Assembly: GCF_001625215.2 (NCBI RefSeq)
Contig: NC_030386.2
Span: 38,815,296-38,879,295 of the forward strand
Direction of reading: 5' to 3'
DNA: 64,000 nucleotides
Source: Daucus carota subsp. sativus
Lineage: Eukaryota > Streptophyta > Magnoliopsida > Apiales > Apiaceae
Part shown: positions 1-11,869 of the stretch, piece after piece
Layout: each line of letters begins with the position of its first letter
How positions within the stretch are numbered: the first letter of the stretch is position 1
Translations under genes and position numbers: made by a program
Notes under the pieces: generated by a model
Told to the model about the DNA's origin: nothing
What the model saw: the letters and a program-made list of their open reading frames with translations, nothing else
Databases searched by the model: none

Positions 1-803
1 GCCAAAGTTCTGCCGGATGCCAAAGCCTGAATATGACCTGAAACAGAGAAGAATGCGAGGGTTTGTCCCCCCGATTCACCTCCGGTGTGAGAATAAGTTA
101 GTGGCTCTAGGAAGGGTTTAGAGAACTGCAAGCGAGTATGTAAAAGTGTATGTATGAATGTGTATAAAGTTGTGTATATCTATTACCCTCGATTTACCTT
201 CTTTATATAGGGGGGAGATGAACCTGAGCTTTGTAACGTTCCCCCCCGATGCGGGAGGGAAATGATGGTGAGTAAAGGAGGCGGGATTCTCTCGCTCGAC
301 CGTTGCAGTAGTAATGGTGGAGTTCGAATGATGGGCTGGACCTGCTTTGGGCCGTAGTGAATTGGGCCGAAAGGCTTATAACCCAACATGTTTAAAATTT
401 TCAATTCTTATATATTATATGTGTAAGATTTTAATTTTTATTTTATCAATAAGCTATCTTGAGAAAAAATTCATTTGTTTGGAGCCGTTTATATCATCTT
501 TTTTGTATTATTCACATATTGTTGGAGTAGCGTTCTAAAATATTTAATTTACTAAAAATTTTGATTAATTTTTATAAAATATTTGGATAATTTATTGATC
601 ATACATGATTTGATAAAGAATTGTCATATAAATCAATCGATTAATTCTAACTATATGATAGACCGGAACTCATTCATCCCAAAAGATAAAATTATTAAAT
701 CCTAAAATTAAAAAGATGATTGGACCAAGCTGAACTTTTTTGGTTATTGATGTTACTGCACACTGCACAGTGACACTTGCTTTGTAATTTGTATTAATAA
801 ATA
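1..803. other. Left-edge non-coding sequence, possibly an LTR fragment
   Basis: No convincing gene. Bases 1-400 are less AT-rich than their surroundings and carry a TATA-like CTTTATATAGG near 201. That resembles the promoter part of a plant LTR, but no partner repeat, primer-binding site or duplication is visible, so this is a guess. From about 400 to 803 the sequence is ordinary AT-rich intergenic DNA. Confidence 0.25.
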
Positions 804-1095
804 CTCCCTCCGTGTTCACTTTGGAAGTAAAAATTTGTCCCGGTTTATCTGTCCATTTATACTTTCAAAACTAATTTAATGATAATTTTTCAAATATATC
901 TCCATAATTTCAATTTTCAAGGTTTGACTTTATTTAAAACTTGGTTGTATTCATGTTTTCAAGACATAAAGTAGGGGTATTCCACCATTTTCAAGATATT
1001 AATTAGAGGTATTCAATGAAAAAGTTCATACAATCAATTATTTCTTGGTATATGTTTTTTTTCCTAAATGGACAGATAAAAAAGGACGGAGGAAG
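804..1095. mobile_element. Stowaway-type MITE
   Basis: The left end reads CTCCCTCCGTG and the right end GGACGGAGGAAG, an imperfect inverted repeat of the Stowaway (Tc1/mariner) end CTCCCTCCGTCC. TA dinucleotides flank both ends (802-803 and 1096-1097). Length is 292 bp with no coding capacity. Confidence 0.8.
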
Positions 1096-2319
1096 TAGTA
1101 AAACTTGCCGTAAAGTAATCGATAGATGATGACATAGGTCAGCTAAGTTTTTCGTTCATCTCTGTTTATTTTATGATTGTCTTTACCAACTTGATATCAG
1201 AATTTCAGAGACGCGTTTTGTTTAGTGGATGATATTAGTAGTTTAAAAAGATCGACGCGCTTCTTTTGATTGTTACGTTCTCTCATCAAACAATGGGCTG
1301 GGCCTCACAGCGAGTTGGATTAGTTTAGTACCGACTTCTGAACTACCCAGTATTCAGCAATCAAAATAAGCTTCGTCTCTGCAAAGCTTCTTTTTTGCCG
1401 GCTTCTCTCCGGTGAGTATGCTGCCGTAAAGAAGTTAGTATTGAAAAATTTATTTTCTGGTAATTTAATCTTATTTAAATAATTTTTGGAAATAATTTAT
1501 AATAATCTTTTCATTTTATAAATAATATATAATCCAATTAAATGTAATTGTAACAAAATTCAATCACATCAATTAAAAATTACTTCTTATTTATTATTGA
1601 ATTTTTTATTTATGAAAAATAAATACTCTTTCTAAATCAAGTTAAGCGATCGCGATATATTATTCCATTCCAATAGAGATAAACATTATTCTTAATTTAA
1701 ACAAATATTATAATTTTGATGGATAAACAAATTCTTCCGATTTTAAAAATGATAGATATCCTTAAATAACGACAAAGGTTAGGCTATTTTGCAGTAGTGG
1801 ATCGATTATTATGAATTTGGCAAAGATAGCGCTAGAACGAATTGATGATGAGATCGTAGAAGCCACGAATTTTAATTTGTGATAGCATCAATACCATTGA
1901 GGTTGCTAGACGTCAATCCAAATTGTATGTCTCACTTATTTCTAGTAGTAGAATTAAATTTGAGGCCCTGAATATTAGCCTAACAGGGTCTTCCAATCCA
2001 TATAGCCTCAAAATAGTGAACTCATTCTGTTATTTCTTTCTTCTCCTACGTAAAATTTTCAGGTCCATCGGTGTTCAAACTCTTTGGAGTCTTCCTTCAC
2101 AATTTCTACCTAGACAAACTTTAGTCGATAGGCTGAATATTAAAAACATGTAGCTGTCATTTAAACGTTTTTTATTTATTGTTTCTGAAAATATATGAAA
2201 TCTATAAAAATGAGCGTTAAAGACAAAAATCGGCGAAAATATTGTTTTATGTCGATGTTTCAACCCAAATATCGTAGTAAAATATATATGCATAAATCTA
2301 AGATAATATATATATGCTA
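1096..2319. other. AT-rich intergenic sequence
   Basis: No gene supported. A short pyrimidine-rich, less AT-rich stretch near 1370-1425 ends in a donor-like GGTGAGT and could be a decayed leader exon, but nothing downstream continues it. Short open frames near 1811 and 1923 have no recognisable protein. Confidence 0.4.
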
Positions 2320-2528
2320 CTCCCTCCGTCCACCAGATTCTTTACATTTTCCTTATTTAGTCGTGCCACCCATTTCTTTACATTACAAAACTTTTTTAAA
2401 ATAGTTAATGGGTACACCACTTTCTCACTTTTCGTCCATTTTCACGCTACTTCTACTTCAATATCCTTTTTTTATATATTAATAATTTGTGGGTCCCACC
2501 ACTTCACCCACTTCTCGGACGGAGGTAG
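2320..2528. mobile_element. Stowaway-type MITE
   Basis: The ends are CTCCCTCCGTCC (left, after TA at 2318-2319; the first base is shared with the ORF side) and GGACGGAGGTAG (right, before TA at 2529-2530). Length is about 209 bp. It lies roughly 460 bp upstream of the sucrose transporter start codon. Confidence 0.8.
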
Positions 2529-2884
2529 TATGTTTATTTTTAATTGATGCAAAGTATAATTGAATCATAATTGATCAGTTTATATGGTTAAGAGATAATA
2601 GCACTTGATATTTGAGGTTATTAAGGTTTAAAATTAAAATTTTCTTTAATTTTAACAAAGAATGATAATTTATTTAAAGTTTTTATACAGTATTGATTTT
2701 CAAAGATCAGTCCCGTTTAGCCCTGGCCGAACTTCTTTGATTCCTGCCCGCGATCTGAATTGTGAGGTCCTAAATCCACCCTTTACATTATGTTACTTTG
2801 AGCTTGGCAAGTTCAAATTGTGGTATTCAGAACATTTCTGAAAGTTGGCAGGTGTCTCTTCCGACCAATCCAGCCAAACCTTGC

Positions 2885-2891
2885 CTATAAG
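2885..2891 (+). promoter_or_regulatory. Candidate TATA box of the sucrose transporter gene
   Basis: CTATAAG lies about 100 bp upstream of the ATG at 2987, at a spacing that would give a short leader. Only position and similarity to the TATA consensus support it. Confidence 0.35.
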
Positions 2892-2986
2892 ACAATTGCA
2901 TTTTTTCAAACAAAAAGAAAGCTCAAACAGAGCAACTCACTCAGTGCTTGTGTTTTACCACAATCAAAGCCCTGTGTGATCCAGAA

Positions 2987-4902
2987 ATGACCTTATTCAC
3001 TAACCATATAGACCAAAACACACACAATATCTCCCAAAAAAAACTCCTCGGTGTAGCCTCATTAGCCACAGGACTCCAATTCGGATGGGCACAGAGCTCA
3101 CTTCTAACACCCTACGTTCAAGAACTCGGAATACCACATGCATGGGCTAGCATTATCTGGCTATGTGGTCCGCTCTCGGGGCTCGTGGTTCATCCCCTGG
3201 TTGGGCACATGAGTGACCGTTGCACCAGCAAATTTGGTCGTCGAAGGCCTTTTATTGTTGTCCAGGTAATTTTGATCATTCTGGCTGTTGTAGTAATAGG
3301 ACACTCCGCGGATATAGGATCATTGTTGGGAGATACCGGGGTGAGCAAGAGTCGAGCCATTGTTGCTTTCTTTATCGGCTTTTGGCTGTTTGATTTGGCT
3401 AATAACTCCACTCTCGGGTCTAGCAGAGCTCTCCTGGCTGATCTCACTGGTAATAAATTTGCAATTTTTTCTATACATCGGACTCTTGAACATTGAAATT
3501 GTTTGTGAACTTTCCGACTCTCTTGTTATTAGGAAAGGATCACCGGAGGACTCAAGTAGCGTTTTCGTATTTTTCCATGTTCCTGGCTCTTGGTAATGTT
3601 CTTGGATATGCTACTGGCACTTATGGAGGCTTGTACAAATTCTTTGCATTCACCATAACCTCTTCCTGCAGTGTCAACTGTGCCAATCTCAAAGCTGCTT
3701 TCTACATCGACATTGTTTTTACACTGATCACAGCTTATATATGCATATCATCCGGTCAGGAGCAGCCTCTAATTTCCAGCCATGAACATAGTCCTCTTTC
3801 TGGGGATGATCCTGAACTGTCGAGCCATGACAGAGAAACTTTTCTTGTCGAAATGTTCGGAACATTAAAATTTCTACCAGCTGCAGTCTGGAGGATACTG
3901 CTCCTTACCAGCCTTACGATGATTGGATGGTATCCGTTTTTTTTCTACAACACGGATTGGATGGGTCGAGAGATTTATGGTGGCAATCCGAACGAAGGGG
4001 AGAATTATAGCAACGGCGTCAGAATGGGAGCATTTGGTCTATTGCTGAATTCAGTTGTTGTTGGGGTTACTTCGGTGTTTACTGGGAAGTTATGTCAGAA
4101 ATGGGGTTCTGGTTTCGTATGGGGCATCTCAAATATTCTCATGGCCCTATGCTATGTATCGATGATCGTAGTCTCGTTGATCATAAAAAACATGGAATCT
4201 GGCACTGGTTCGCCCTCAAGCGGATATGTGATTGCAGCGCTGATCATATTCGCCATTCTTGGCATTCCATTAGGGGTGAGGCCTTCTGCTGCATATAAAT
4301 AAACCAAACCAAATTAAACGTAACCTCTGAGTATCATCCTATCTCACTGATAGAAATTCAAACGTTCCTGCCTACGCGCAATGAACAAAATCTAAGAATC
4401 TGTATAAACCTGGTAATGACATATCGCCAGTTGTGTGTGCTACATAATTTACCTGTCTTGCAGGACATGTCGAAAGGGTGAGTGCCTGAGTATGTAAGGT
4501 AACTTCTGGTAAAGCAACTAACTCGGAGTTTTGTTCTGAAACTGCAGATCACCTACAGTGTGCCCTTCGCGTTGATTTCTACACAGATCGAGTCACTGGG
4601 ACTAGGCCAAGGCTTGTCGATGGGGGTTCTGAATCTGGCTATCGTGATTCCTCGGGTACAATTTCTTGATATTAACTTCTGATTGTGTGCAGTTCAGTGT
4701 AGTTGTTCAGACAGTTGAATACTTGAATTGTGTGTATAAACAGGTTTTTGTTTCGGTTGTAAGTGGACCTTGGGATCAGTTATTTGGTGGAGGCAATTCA
4801 CCTGCTTTTGTCGTAGCAGCAATCTCAGCTTTTGCTAGCGGAGTTGTAGCCTTATTCACCATACCCAGAAGCATCACTAGAAAAACGACTCAAGAAGCAT
4901 GA
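2987..4902 (+). CDS. SUT4: SUT4-clade sucrose/H+ symporter with altered core motifs
   Basis: Predicted exons are 2987-3449, 3533-4275, 4548-4655 and 4744-4902, giving 490 residues against about 500 for the family. Glycoside-pentoside-hexuronide members of the MFS fold have twelve membrane helices and move sucrose with protons; the SUT4 clade usually acts at the tonoplast. Clade signatures visible are [15 protein letters not shown], VGHxSDRCTSK and [14 protein letters not shown]. Residues I recall as essential in rice SUT1 are kept: H51, D136, R147, and D296/R300/E301 in [11 protein letters not shown]. Oddities: the usual GWALQLSLL reads GWAQSSLL (one residue short), NNxTQGPCRALLAD reads [14 protein letters not shown], and RRRPFIVAGA reads [10 protein letters not shown]. 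No stop or frameshift breaks the frame. The start is the first ATG in frame with a short hydrophilic N-terminus. Its 3' end faces DBR1. Family assignment is firm; transport ability and substrate are not. Confidence 0.9.
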
Positions 4903-5367
4903 TTGATATGTATATGTCGTGATGGCACCATAGAGTCTTGAAAATTTTTGATTTTGTGCTCATTACTAATAATCGGCATTGGGACATCTAGTCTAGTCAC
5001 TAAAGTGAAAACAATATATATCAACAATGTCTAAATCTAAATGTATTGAGTTTTGAATTAGATCGAGTTTTGATTTGATGAAATACATATACAATTTTTC
5101 AGCTTTATAAGTTAGATATGAATCTAAACTTAAAATTTGATAGAACCCCTTCAAATTGAAAATACTACTTAAACTAAAATTAGTAATTGCTCCTACCACA
5201 AGCGGCATACAGCAGTAATGAAGTTGAAGGCTCATAACAGCTGTACGTGGGCAGTATAAAATCATGGGCAGTAGTACAACCTCACCGTCGCTGAGAACCA
5301 TATCGCCTTAGCTGATATATTAGTTTGTGATGATCTTTTGATAATGATCGGGACAAGTGTTTGTCCC
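4903..5367. other. Convergent 3' flanks of the transporter and DBR1
   Basis: AT-rich sequence between two convergent stop codons. It must hold both 3' untranslated regions. No repeat or further gene is visible. Confidence 0.5.
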
Positions 5368-8300
5368 TTATGGGACACTCGTCACTTTATCTGCATCATT
5401 AACTTCTGAAAGTTCTTCCAATTCATCCACATCATCAATCGGAATATCTTCATAATTATGATCAGATGGACCTACATTTGCACATAATATTTAATCAGAT
5501 TAGCAGAGGCCAGAGATGCCCTTTCAATTAATATGCTACCGCCTACCAACTAAAATCAACAAGATCATTATCATAAGTTCGTTTAATCAGCTAATACAGA
5601 AAAATCATGTATATATATCGGGTTGTTGAAAGTCCTAAAATTCAGATAGTCTAGTATCCAGTAGCTCCATACTCTGGGTTATATTGGAATTTGGACTTGT
5701 GTTATGTTGATGTTATTTTCATTTATTAGCAATATCAAATTTCCACAGAAGAAAAGACCCTTCAAGACTGTTGTTCAATTCCAAACACCTATCAGACTAT
5801 TGTCAACTGAGTAACATAATTTTACAGAAAAACAACTATGTATGTCCTACATCCAAACCATTATGCAGGACAAGGGGAGTTATTTGCAATCTATGGCAAA
5901 TCTTTAGAGTTAATAGTAACTTGAAAGGCAAAAACATGCATCTAAGTTAAAGACATACTAGACACTAAACGAATGATAAAGTAGTATTCAGCACAACTCT
6001 CAAAGAAAAGTACTGAAGAGTACCGTTTGCAATAAACATCGGTGGACTATGGATTTGATCCCTTGTTTCCATTGCGTTATCAAGATAATACTTGAGTTCA
6101 AGAAACTGCAAAAAAGCTTCTGTTTGAGGGTTTCGATGATGTCCTGCAGAAAATTTAAAATAAAAAGTTACATCTCTTACATTGTAAGCATATGCATGTG
6201 AGATCCCGTTCCAATGTAATTTTCTGAATAAAATGTAAAATTTCAAGGCACCATTATATAAGAGCACAAAATGGTGGCTAATACTAATCAACCTATTAAA
6301 ATATGCAGAAAGATGATGAACAAGGCCATGAACGACTATCGCGTAACTGGCAAAAAGGATGATGCATCAATGTATATCAGTAGGAATTATGTTGACGAAT
6401 ATGGGACCTGAGCTGTTCATTTATGCAGCGATAAGCTATGATAATAAAAACAAATAGTATGGAGGCAGCTATAGCATTAGCATTGTTGTCGGGCTATTAT
6501 AAATCTTTGTGTCAGAAACTATTTGAAAAATATGTTCATTGTAAACTGCAGATTAAAGTTGTACTTGAAGATTAAAAGATATAGAATTGTTGTCGGGCTA
6601 TATATATGTATGTATATGTATAGAATAGAAATTTTGTGCAGGGTTAGGAAAAAAGAAAAGGAAAGTTTTCTGCAGCACGAGAAAGACACGCACAGGCACA
6701 CACACAACGAGACTGACTAGAACAGATGAACTAGAAAGATTAAAAGAACAATGACATATTTTAAAGATTCTAACTCTTACCAGTATATGAACCACGAGAA
6801 GAAGACAGAGAAGGATCATATCCGCGAACAGTTTGTACGAATTCAAATGGTTTGGCTCCTCTTTGTTGTAATTTACCCCTGATCCATTGCATACATTCTT
6901 GCTTGTCAAGCTGTATTTCCCTATTACATGGATAAGAAAATTTTATACCAACTTACCATGTATTGAAAAATTATTCAGGCACAATCATCTCACTAGAATT
7001 CACAGACCTAAAATTTGCAGGTTTGGAAGTTAAAGGAAAGATGGAATTATATTTCCGAGTTATTGCCAGCCATTCTTCATCAAACTGAATTTCATATGGT
7101 CCTGGCTCTGATTCAATCTCTACAATCTAGACGGCTCGAAAAAATTTACAAATAAATATTAGCTTCAAGTAAGAAATAAAAACAACATTAAAGAGGCCTA
7201 CATGCAAGTTTTTCAATAGAAACCTGCAAAAACTTTCGTCCTGGGAGACATTTATCAAGTGCAAGAAATTTAGTCATTGGACCACCTTCTCCATGTTGTA
7301 CTACTGCTGCAAATTTGCAGTGCAGATGAGCTGAAAACCAGTAAGGAGGTTTCAGTTTTTGCAGTAATTCTGCGGCAGGTTTACTCCCCAGAGACCTGTC
7401 CTGAATCTGTTGAGCTAATATATTTCAGTAATCACAAAACCAAAATTCTGAATCTAAAATACATTTGCATAGCAAACTATTCCTAATAAATAAAGGTTAC
7501 GTCTAATAGTAACAGAAGGGGTACAGAAAGAAAGAATATTAAGCATTTAAAGGATGTAGTCCTCAGTGACACTTAAATTGGCAAAGTTTGATTTTCAAAG
7601 CCAATTTGAACAAGCTCCGACCAGCAAGAATATTAAGCAGTATAGTATGTTAAGACAAGTACAGGTTGTAGAGCTGCATGTTGAACAAGTTAAAACTTAA
7701 AAGTGATGTTAGTAATTTCATCTATGCCAAAGATTTTCATAGCTGAGAACATTTAGTCCCGTTTCCCCCCTCTAGATATTCTCTGAATCATTCTTTCTTC
7801 AAGTCACTCTTAAAACCACGGTTGTTAGAAGAAGCCTTTAAGCTAGTTTCTTTAGTCTATGGTCCATGCAGTTTAAGACAGAGGGTTTAGATTTTCACCT
7901 AGCCCTGTACTATAGGTCCTGTAATAAGAAGTTTTAACTGTCCTATACTATACGCAATGCAAATTAAAAAAGAAAAGGAAAACGAAAAAAAATCTGTACG
8001 GTACTGTATTTTTAATCAAAAAATCTACAACAGTCGATTTAACATCAAAATATAAAAATCAGAATCACCTCTTTCTCAAAGTATGGTTTTTGACGAACAA
8101 GCTCTTTCCAATTCCCATAGTCAGTAATACCACAAGGCCAGTCGTGTGTAAGAAATATATCAAGTGGTTGCTCAACTTGCATGAGCTTATGGACGTCATA
8201 TTCACGAACATGGTAAATAGACCTGATATGCCCTTCGTTATATGGTAGCTTTTCATAATGTCCTGCGTAAACACAATTTGTACACTTATAATCTTGTTCT

Positions 8301-9188
8301 CCAATGCTGGCTTACATATTTGTACCATTTATTTCATAAATACAAGTAACATGGTAATTTTCCACAAATGGTATGTGAATATGAAATAGATTTTTTCAGC
8401 TGAATATGTGAAATACACTTTCACTAATTAAAAGCAGAAACCAAGACCAACCTAAACGGTAATGACGCTCATTATAAATTCCAGAGAGTCCACCTATCCG
8501 AATGTTTCCGAACTTGACCACTCCAGCAAACCCCAAGAAGTATATATTCGGTGCCGCCCATCCTCCATAGTATCTACAATAGATATTAACATACATCAAA
8601 GACCTACACTACCAAACCATCTTAAAGTCGTAATCATATAAATTCTGAAACGAACTCTGCATTAGCCACTACCACTGAAACTTCACAGCTAGGACCACAA
8701 CTAATTACAACCAAATTTACCATGCTCAAAATCCAACCGAATTTCAGATTAGGAAACCGCTACACACTAATTACATTACACAGTTATCAAAATTTCAATA
8801 GATCACATATCGAGAGAATTAACGACTCACAGCTCCCAGAGGTAATTCGACGCCTCGTGATTCCCACCGATGAAAATCGTCGGAATCGGGGCAACTTTCT
8901 GCCCCGAATAATACTTCCAGAACGAATTCATCGCCTTGAACTTCGCCGGAACATTCAAACTCTCCAGATCATCCTCATTCCTAACAGCCTGCAATTAATC
9001 AGACTACACATCAACATAACATCCAAACAGAGCTTAATTAATACAAAAACACGCGTAAATTGAACCTGAAAATCGCCACAACAGAGGAGAAGATCGATTG
9101 TGGTGTTCTCCGATTGTTGTAAGTGTAAGAGAGTGGCGTAGACGTTGTCTAGGTCTCCGTGCATACATCCTTCTACGGCTATTTTCAT
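5368..9188 (-). CDS. DBR1: RNA lariat debranching enzyme
   Basis: Nine predicted exons in transcript order: 9188-9066, 8988-8831, 8573-8452, 8262-8069, 7406-7224, 7126-7008, 6920-6781, 6143-6024, 5471-5368. All use GT/AG with matching phases and give 420 residues, close to the roughly 418 of Arabidopsis DBR1. The enzyme cleaves the 2'-5' branch bond of excised intron lariats in the nucleus. The N-terminus starts [17 protein letters not shown], carrying the family C8 and H10 metal ligands, followed by LLLCCGDFQ (D39), [16 protein letters not shown] (N84, H85), [15 protein letters not shown] and [11 protein letters not shown] near residue 240. The last exon encodes an acidic tail. A gene on the far side of the 2.7 kb gap, HEMA, is transcribed away from it. 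The gene looks intact. Confidence 0.95.
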
Positions 9189-10198
9189 CGTCTTGTTCGA
9201 TCTAAACCCTAGGGTTTTAAGCTTTGAGTCAAATTTCTATGTTTCCTCCCGGTCGAGTCAAATATTGAAAAGAAAAATCTTCTTTTCGAACTTTAAAAAA
9301 AAAATTCTTAATTACGATTTTGTTTTTATAAATTAAATATCGATCTTGAATTTCTGCATGAGTAATTTATAATATTTATTATTTAAATATATATTGTATT
9401 ATATAATTTTATATAAATATATATGTTAAAATAATATATATAGTTTTAATTAAATGAATTTTTAAATTAAGATGAAAATTGATTATATCTTTTTTTTTGA
9501 GTAAAAAATTGATTATATCTGATTTTATAACTTAATAAGATTATTATGTAAAATATAGACTTGTTATTATCAAAAAATTTAAACCTTGCCTCCACGTAAG
9601 CAAACTGAATAATGGGAAGTTGACAAATATATCAATTTTTAGATTTTTATTTATAAATATATTAATTTATTTAAAAATTTCAAATTTATTATTTTTCTAA
9701 AATATACAAATAGTTAAACTATAAATATATCATTTTTAGATTATAATAGGAGTTTTTTTTTTAAAAAACCTAAATTCAAAATTGTTTTTATAAATATATT
9801 GCATTTTTAAATATACCAAATATTTGAAGGTTTTGCAAAAATACTGTATACAATTTGTTGCAACCACATGCAATCATATATAGTCTTACTCGCAACCACT
9901 GCGAGCTCAGTTAACTATAAAAATATCAAATATTTGAAATTTTGCAAAAATACTGTATACAACTTATTGCAACCATATACAGTCTTACTCGCAACCACAG
10001 TGAGCTCAATTAACTGAAATTGCAATCAATGCGCGGTCAATTAAATGAAATTGTATTACGTACCGTATTTTTGCAAATATTTTTCAGAAAGTTAATATTT
10101 TTGCGATTTTTTCAAAAAACAATAAAATCGCAAAAAAAAAAATTAGAAAATGCGTTATTTTTGATAAATTCCCTATAATAATTGTAGTTAAAATTATA
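9189..10198. other. AT-rich intergenic sequence upstream of DBR1
   Basis: The first 100 bases would be the DBR1 leader and promoter. The rest is very AT-rich and holds the imperfect duplication listed separately. No gene seen. Confidence 0.5.
9816..10015. repeat. Imperfect tandem duplication, unit about 110 bp
   Basis: Two consecutive blocks begin CAAATATTTGAA (9817 and 9927) and share TTTTGCAAAAATACTGTATA, GTCTTACTCGCAACCAC and GAGCTCA(A/G)TTAACT. The copies have diverged by several substitutions and a short length difference. Confidence 0.75.
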
Positions 10199-10433
10199 TT
10201 CCCTTCATCCCAAATTAGATGAGCTCGTTGACTTCGGACACGCACTTTAAAGTCCATTGACCGCATAGCTACGTTACTTATTTTTAAAATTTTATTTTTG
10301 CAAATAAAAGTTTAAAATGAAATTTTTATTTACAAAAAAAAATTAAGAAAATAAATTTCGAAACTAGACGGTCAATGCACCTTAAGTTTACGTGCCCAAA
10401 GTCAATTAACTCATCTAATTTAGGATGAGGAAG
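10199..10433. mobile_element. MITE with about 35-bp inverted ends, Stowaway-like
   Basis: The left end CTTCATCCCAAATTAGATGA is mirrored by the right end TCATCTAATTTAGGATGAGG, and the similarity continues inwards through the GTTGACTTCGG/CCAAAGTCAA segment. TA flanks both sides. The interior is A/T-rich and non-coding. Confidence 0.75.
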
Positions 10434-11387
10434 TAATAAGACAAACAAAATTATTATCATATTAATATGTAGACAGCCTAAAATACCAGTTTGTTCCTCT
10501 CACATCCACATGATCTGAAAATCTAAAGTACTTTTAAGTGCAATATTTTCGTGTAGCCAATCAAAATCCTGAAAAAGACGAAAAGATTAATAGTAAAATA
10601 GTGCTAAATTCGAAAAGAACATATTAATATTTTTAATAGTATTATTGTATTATCACATTTTAGGCGAAAATTGATAGCCACGCATGAAGATTTGCAGGTC
10701 CCATGCCGCCATGCGGCATTGAAAGTGTGTAAAATGCAAGGCCAGGGGGTGAGAAAGGGGTTTGTGGCAGATGAAGACCTGAAATCTACAAAGAAATCTC
10801 CATCACAAGCTCTCGCTCTTCACATATCTCCTCTTCTCACCTTATCCCTTTCAATTCTTTGGATACATCCACAACCATTTCAATATTATTATGTTAATAA
10901 AATAATAATATATTTTTTATTTATTTACAAGACCAATTAAAAATTGTTCTAAAGTGTGGACGGTAAAGTGCCAAACTCAAACATGCGAATTCACTATCTA
11001 ATCTGTTATCATTACAAACACTTCGGACCAATTATATTTTAACTGATTTTTATTTTTATATAATTAACATACATTTTTGTTGTTTTTTTTGACAATTTTT
11101 TGAATCTGGAGATTGTCAGAATTTTTTTTTAAAATATAGACTTCGATCCCAAATTTAAGTATAAATAAATTCTTCGACGTAAGTAATATTAGGAATATGT
11201 TTTCAAATATACGGAATAACGTCTAGCTCATCGATTATATCGGAGAATCGAATTATATATTGTATTTTTTAATGGAAGGAATAAAAGAAATACAGGATAC
11301 AGTGGGTGCAGTATGGATAGAACGTGTATACCATCAGCCAATCAGATGACAGAATCCAGAAACCAAGATAATATTTTCAACAGAATA
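10434..11387. other. Intergenic sequence
   Basis: AT-rich sequence with no supported gene. An open frame at 10671-10940 has no recognisable protein features. Confidence 0.4.
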
Positions 11388-11689
11388 CTCCCTCCGTCCC
11401 AAAAAGAGTGAGCTGGTTTGACTTTCACGGAGATTAAGAAAAATGTAGTAAGTTTAGTTGAAAAGTGGGTAAAGTGGTGGGACCTACCAATATTTAATAA
11501 TAGATTTGAGATAGTGGAGGAAGATAGTGGGTGTAATAGTGTTTATATTATTATAGAAAAGAGATAGTGGAAGAAAGTAGTGGGTGTAATAGTGAAAAGT
11601 AGTGTTCAAAAATAGTAAGTATTGTAGGTTCATTCTTTTTGGGACGTCCCAAAAAGGAATAAGGGTCAAATAAAATGGGACGGAGGGAG
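11388..11689. mobile_element. Stowaway-type MITE in the HEMA promoter
   Basis: The ends CTCCCTCCGTCCC and GGGACGGAGGGAG are perfect inverted repeats flanked by TA at 11386-11387 and 11690-11691. It is 302 bp long and ends 180 bp before the HEMA start codon. Its interior is related to the MITE at 29117-29420 (shared GTAAAGTGGTGGGAC and AATATTTAATAATAGATTTG). Confidence 0.9.
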
Positions 11690-11869
11690 TATAACATTCG
11701 ATTGTTATCTCGTTGATGCCACACGCGCGTTACCAGACATAACAACTTGCTGATCCTAAATTAAGAAAGGAACGAACACAAGCCAATCAGACCGCAGCAG
11801 CCACTTCCATCTCTCTCTCTCCATCTCTCTCTCTCATCTCTCTCTCTCCATCCAGTAATACGGTACGAG
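11690..11869 (+). promoter_or_regulatory. HEMA proximal promoter and CT-rich leader
   Basis: A CCAAT motif lies at 11783-11787 and a run of CT repeats at about 11809-11848, just before the ATG. CT-rich leaders are common in highly expressed plant genes. No clear TATA box was seen. Confidence 0.45.

Noticed and set aside
183..404. 73-residue minus-strand open frame at the left edge
   Set aside because: No known domain, and it lies in repeat-like sequence.
1801..1885. Short frame starting MNLAKIALERIDDEIVEA, exon-like
   Set aside because: Only about 20 codons, no matching neighbouring exon, and no recognisable family.
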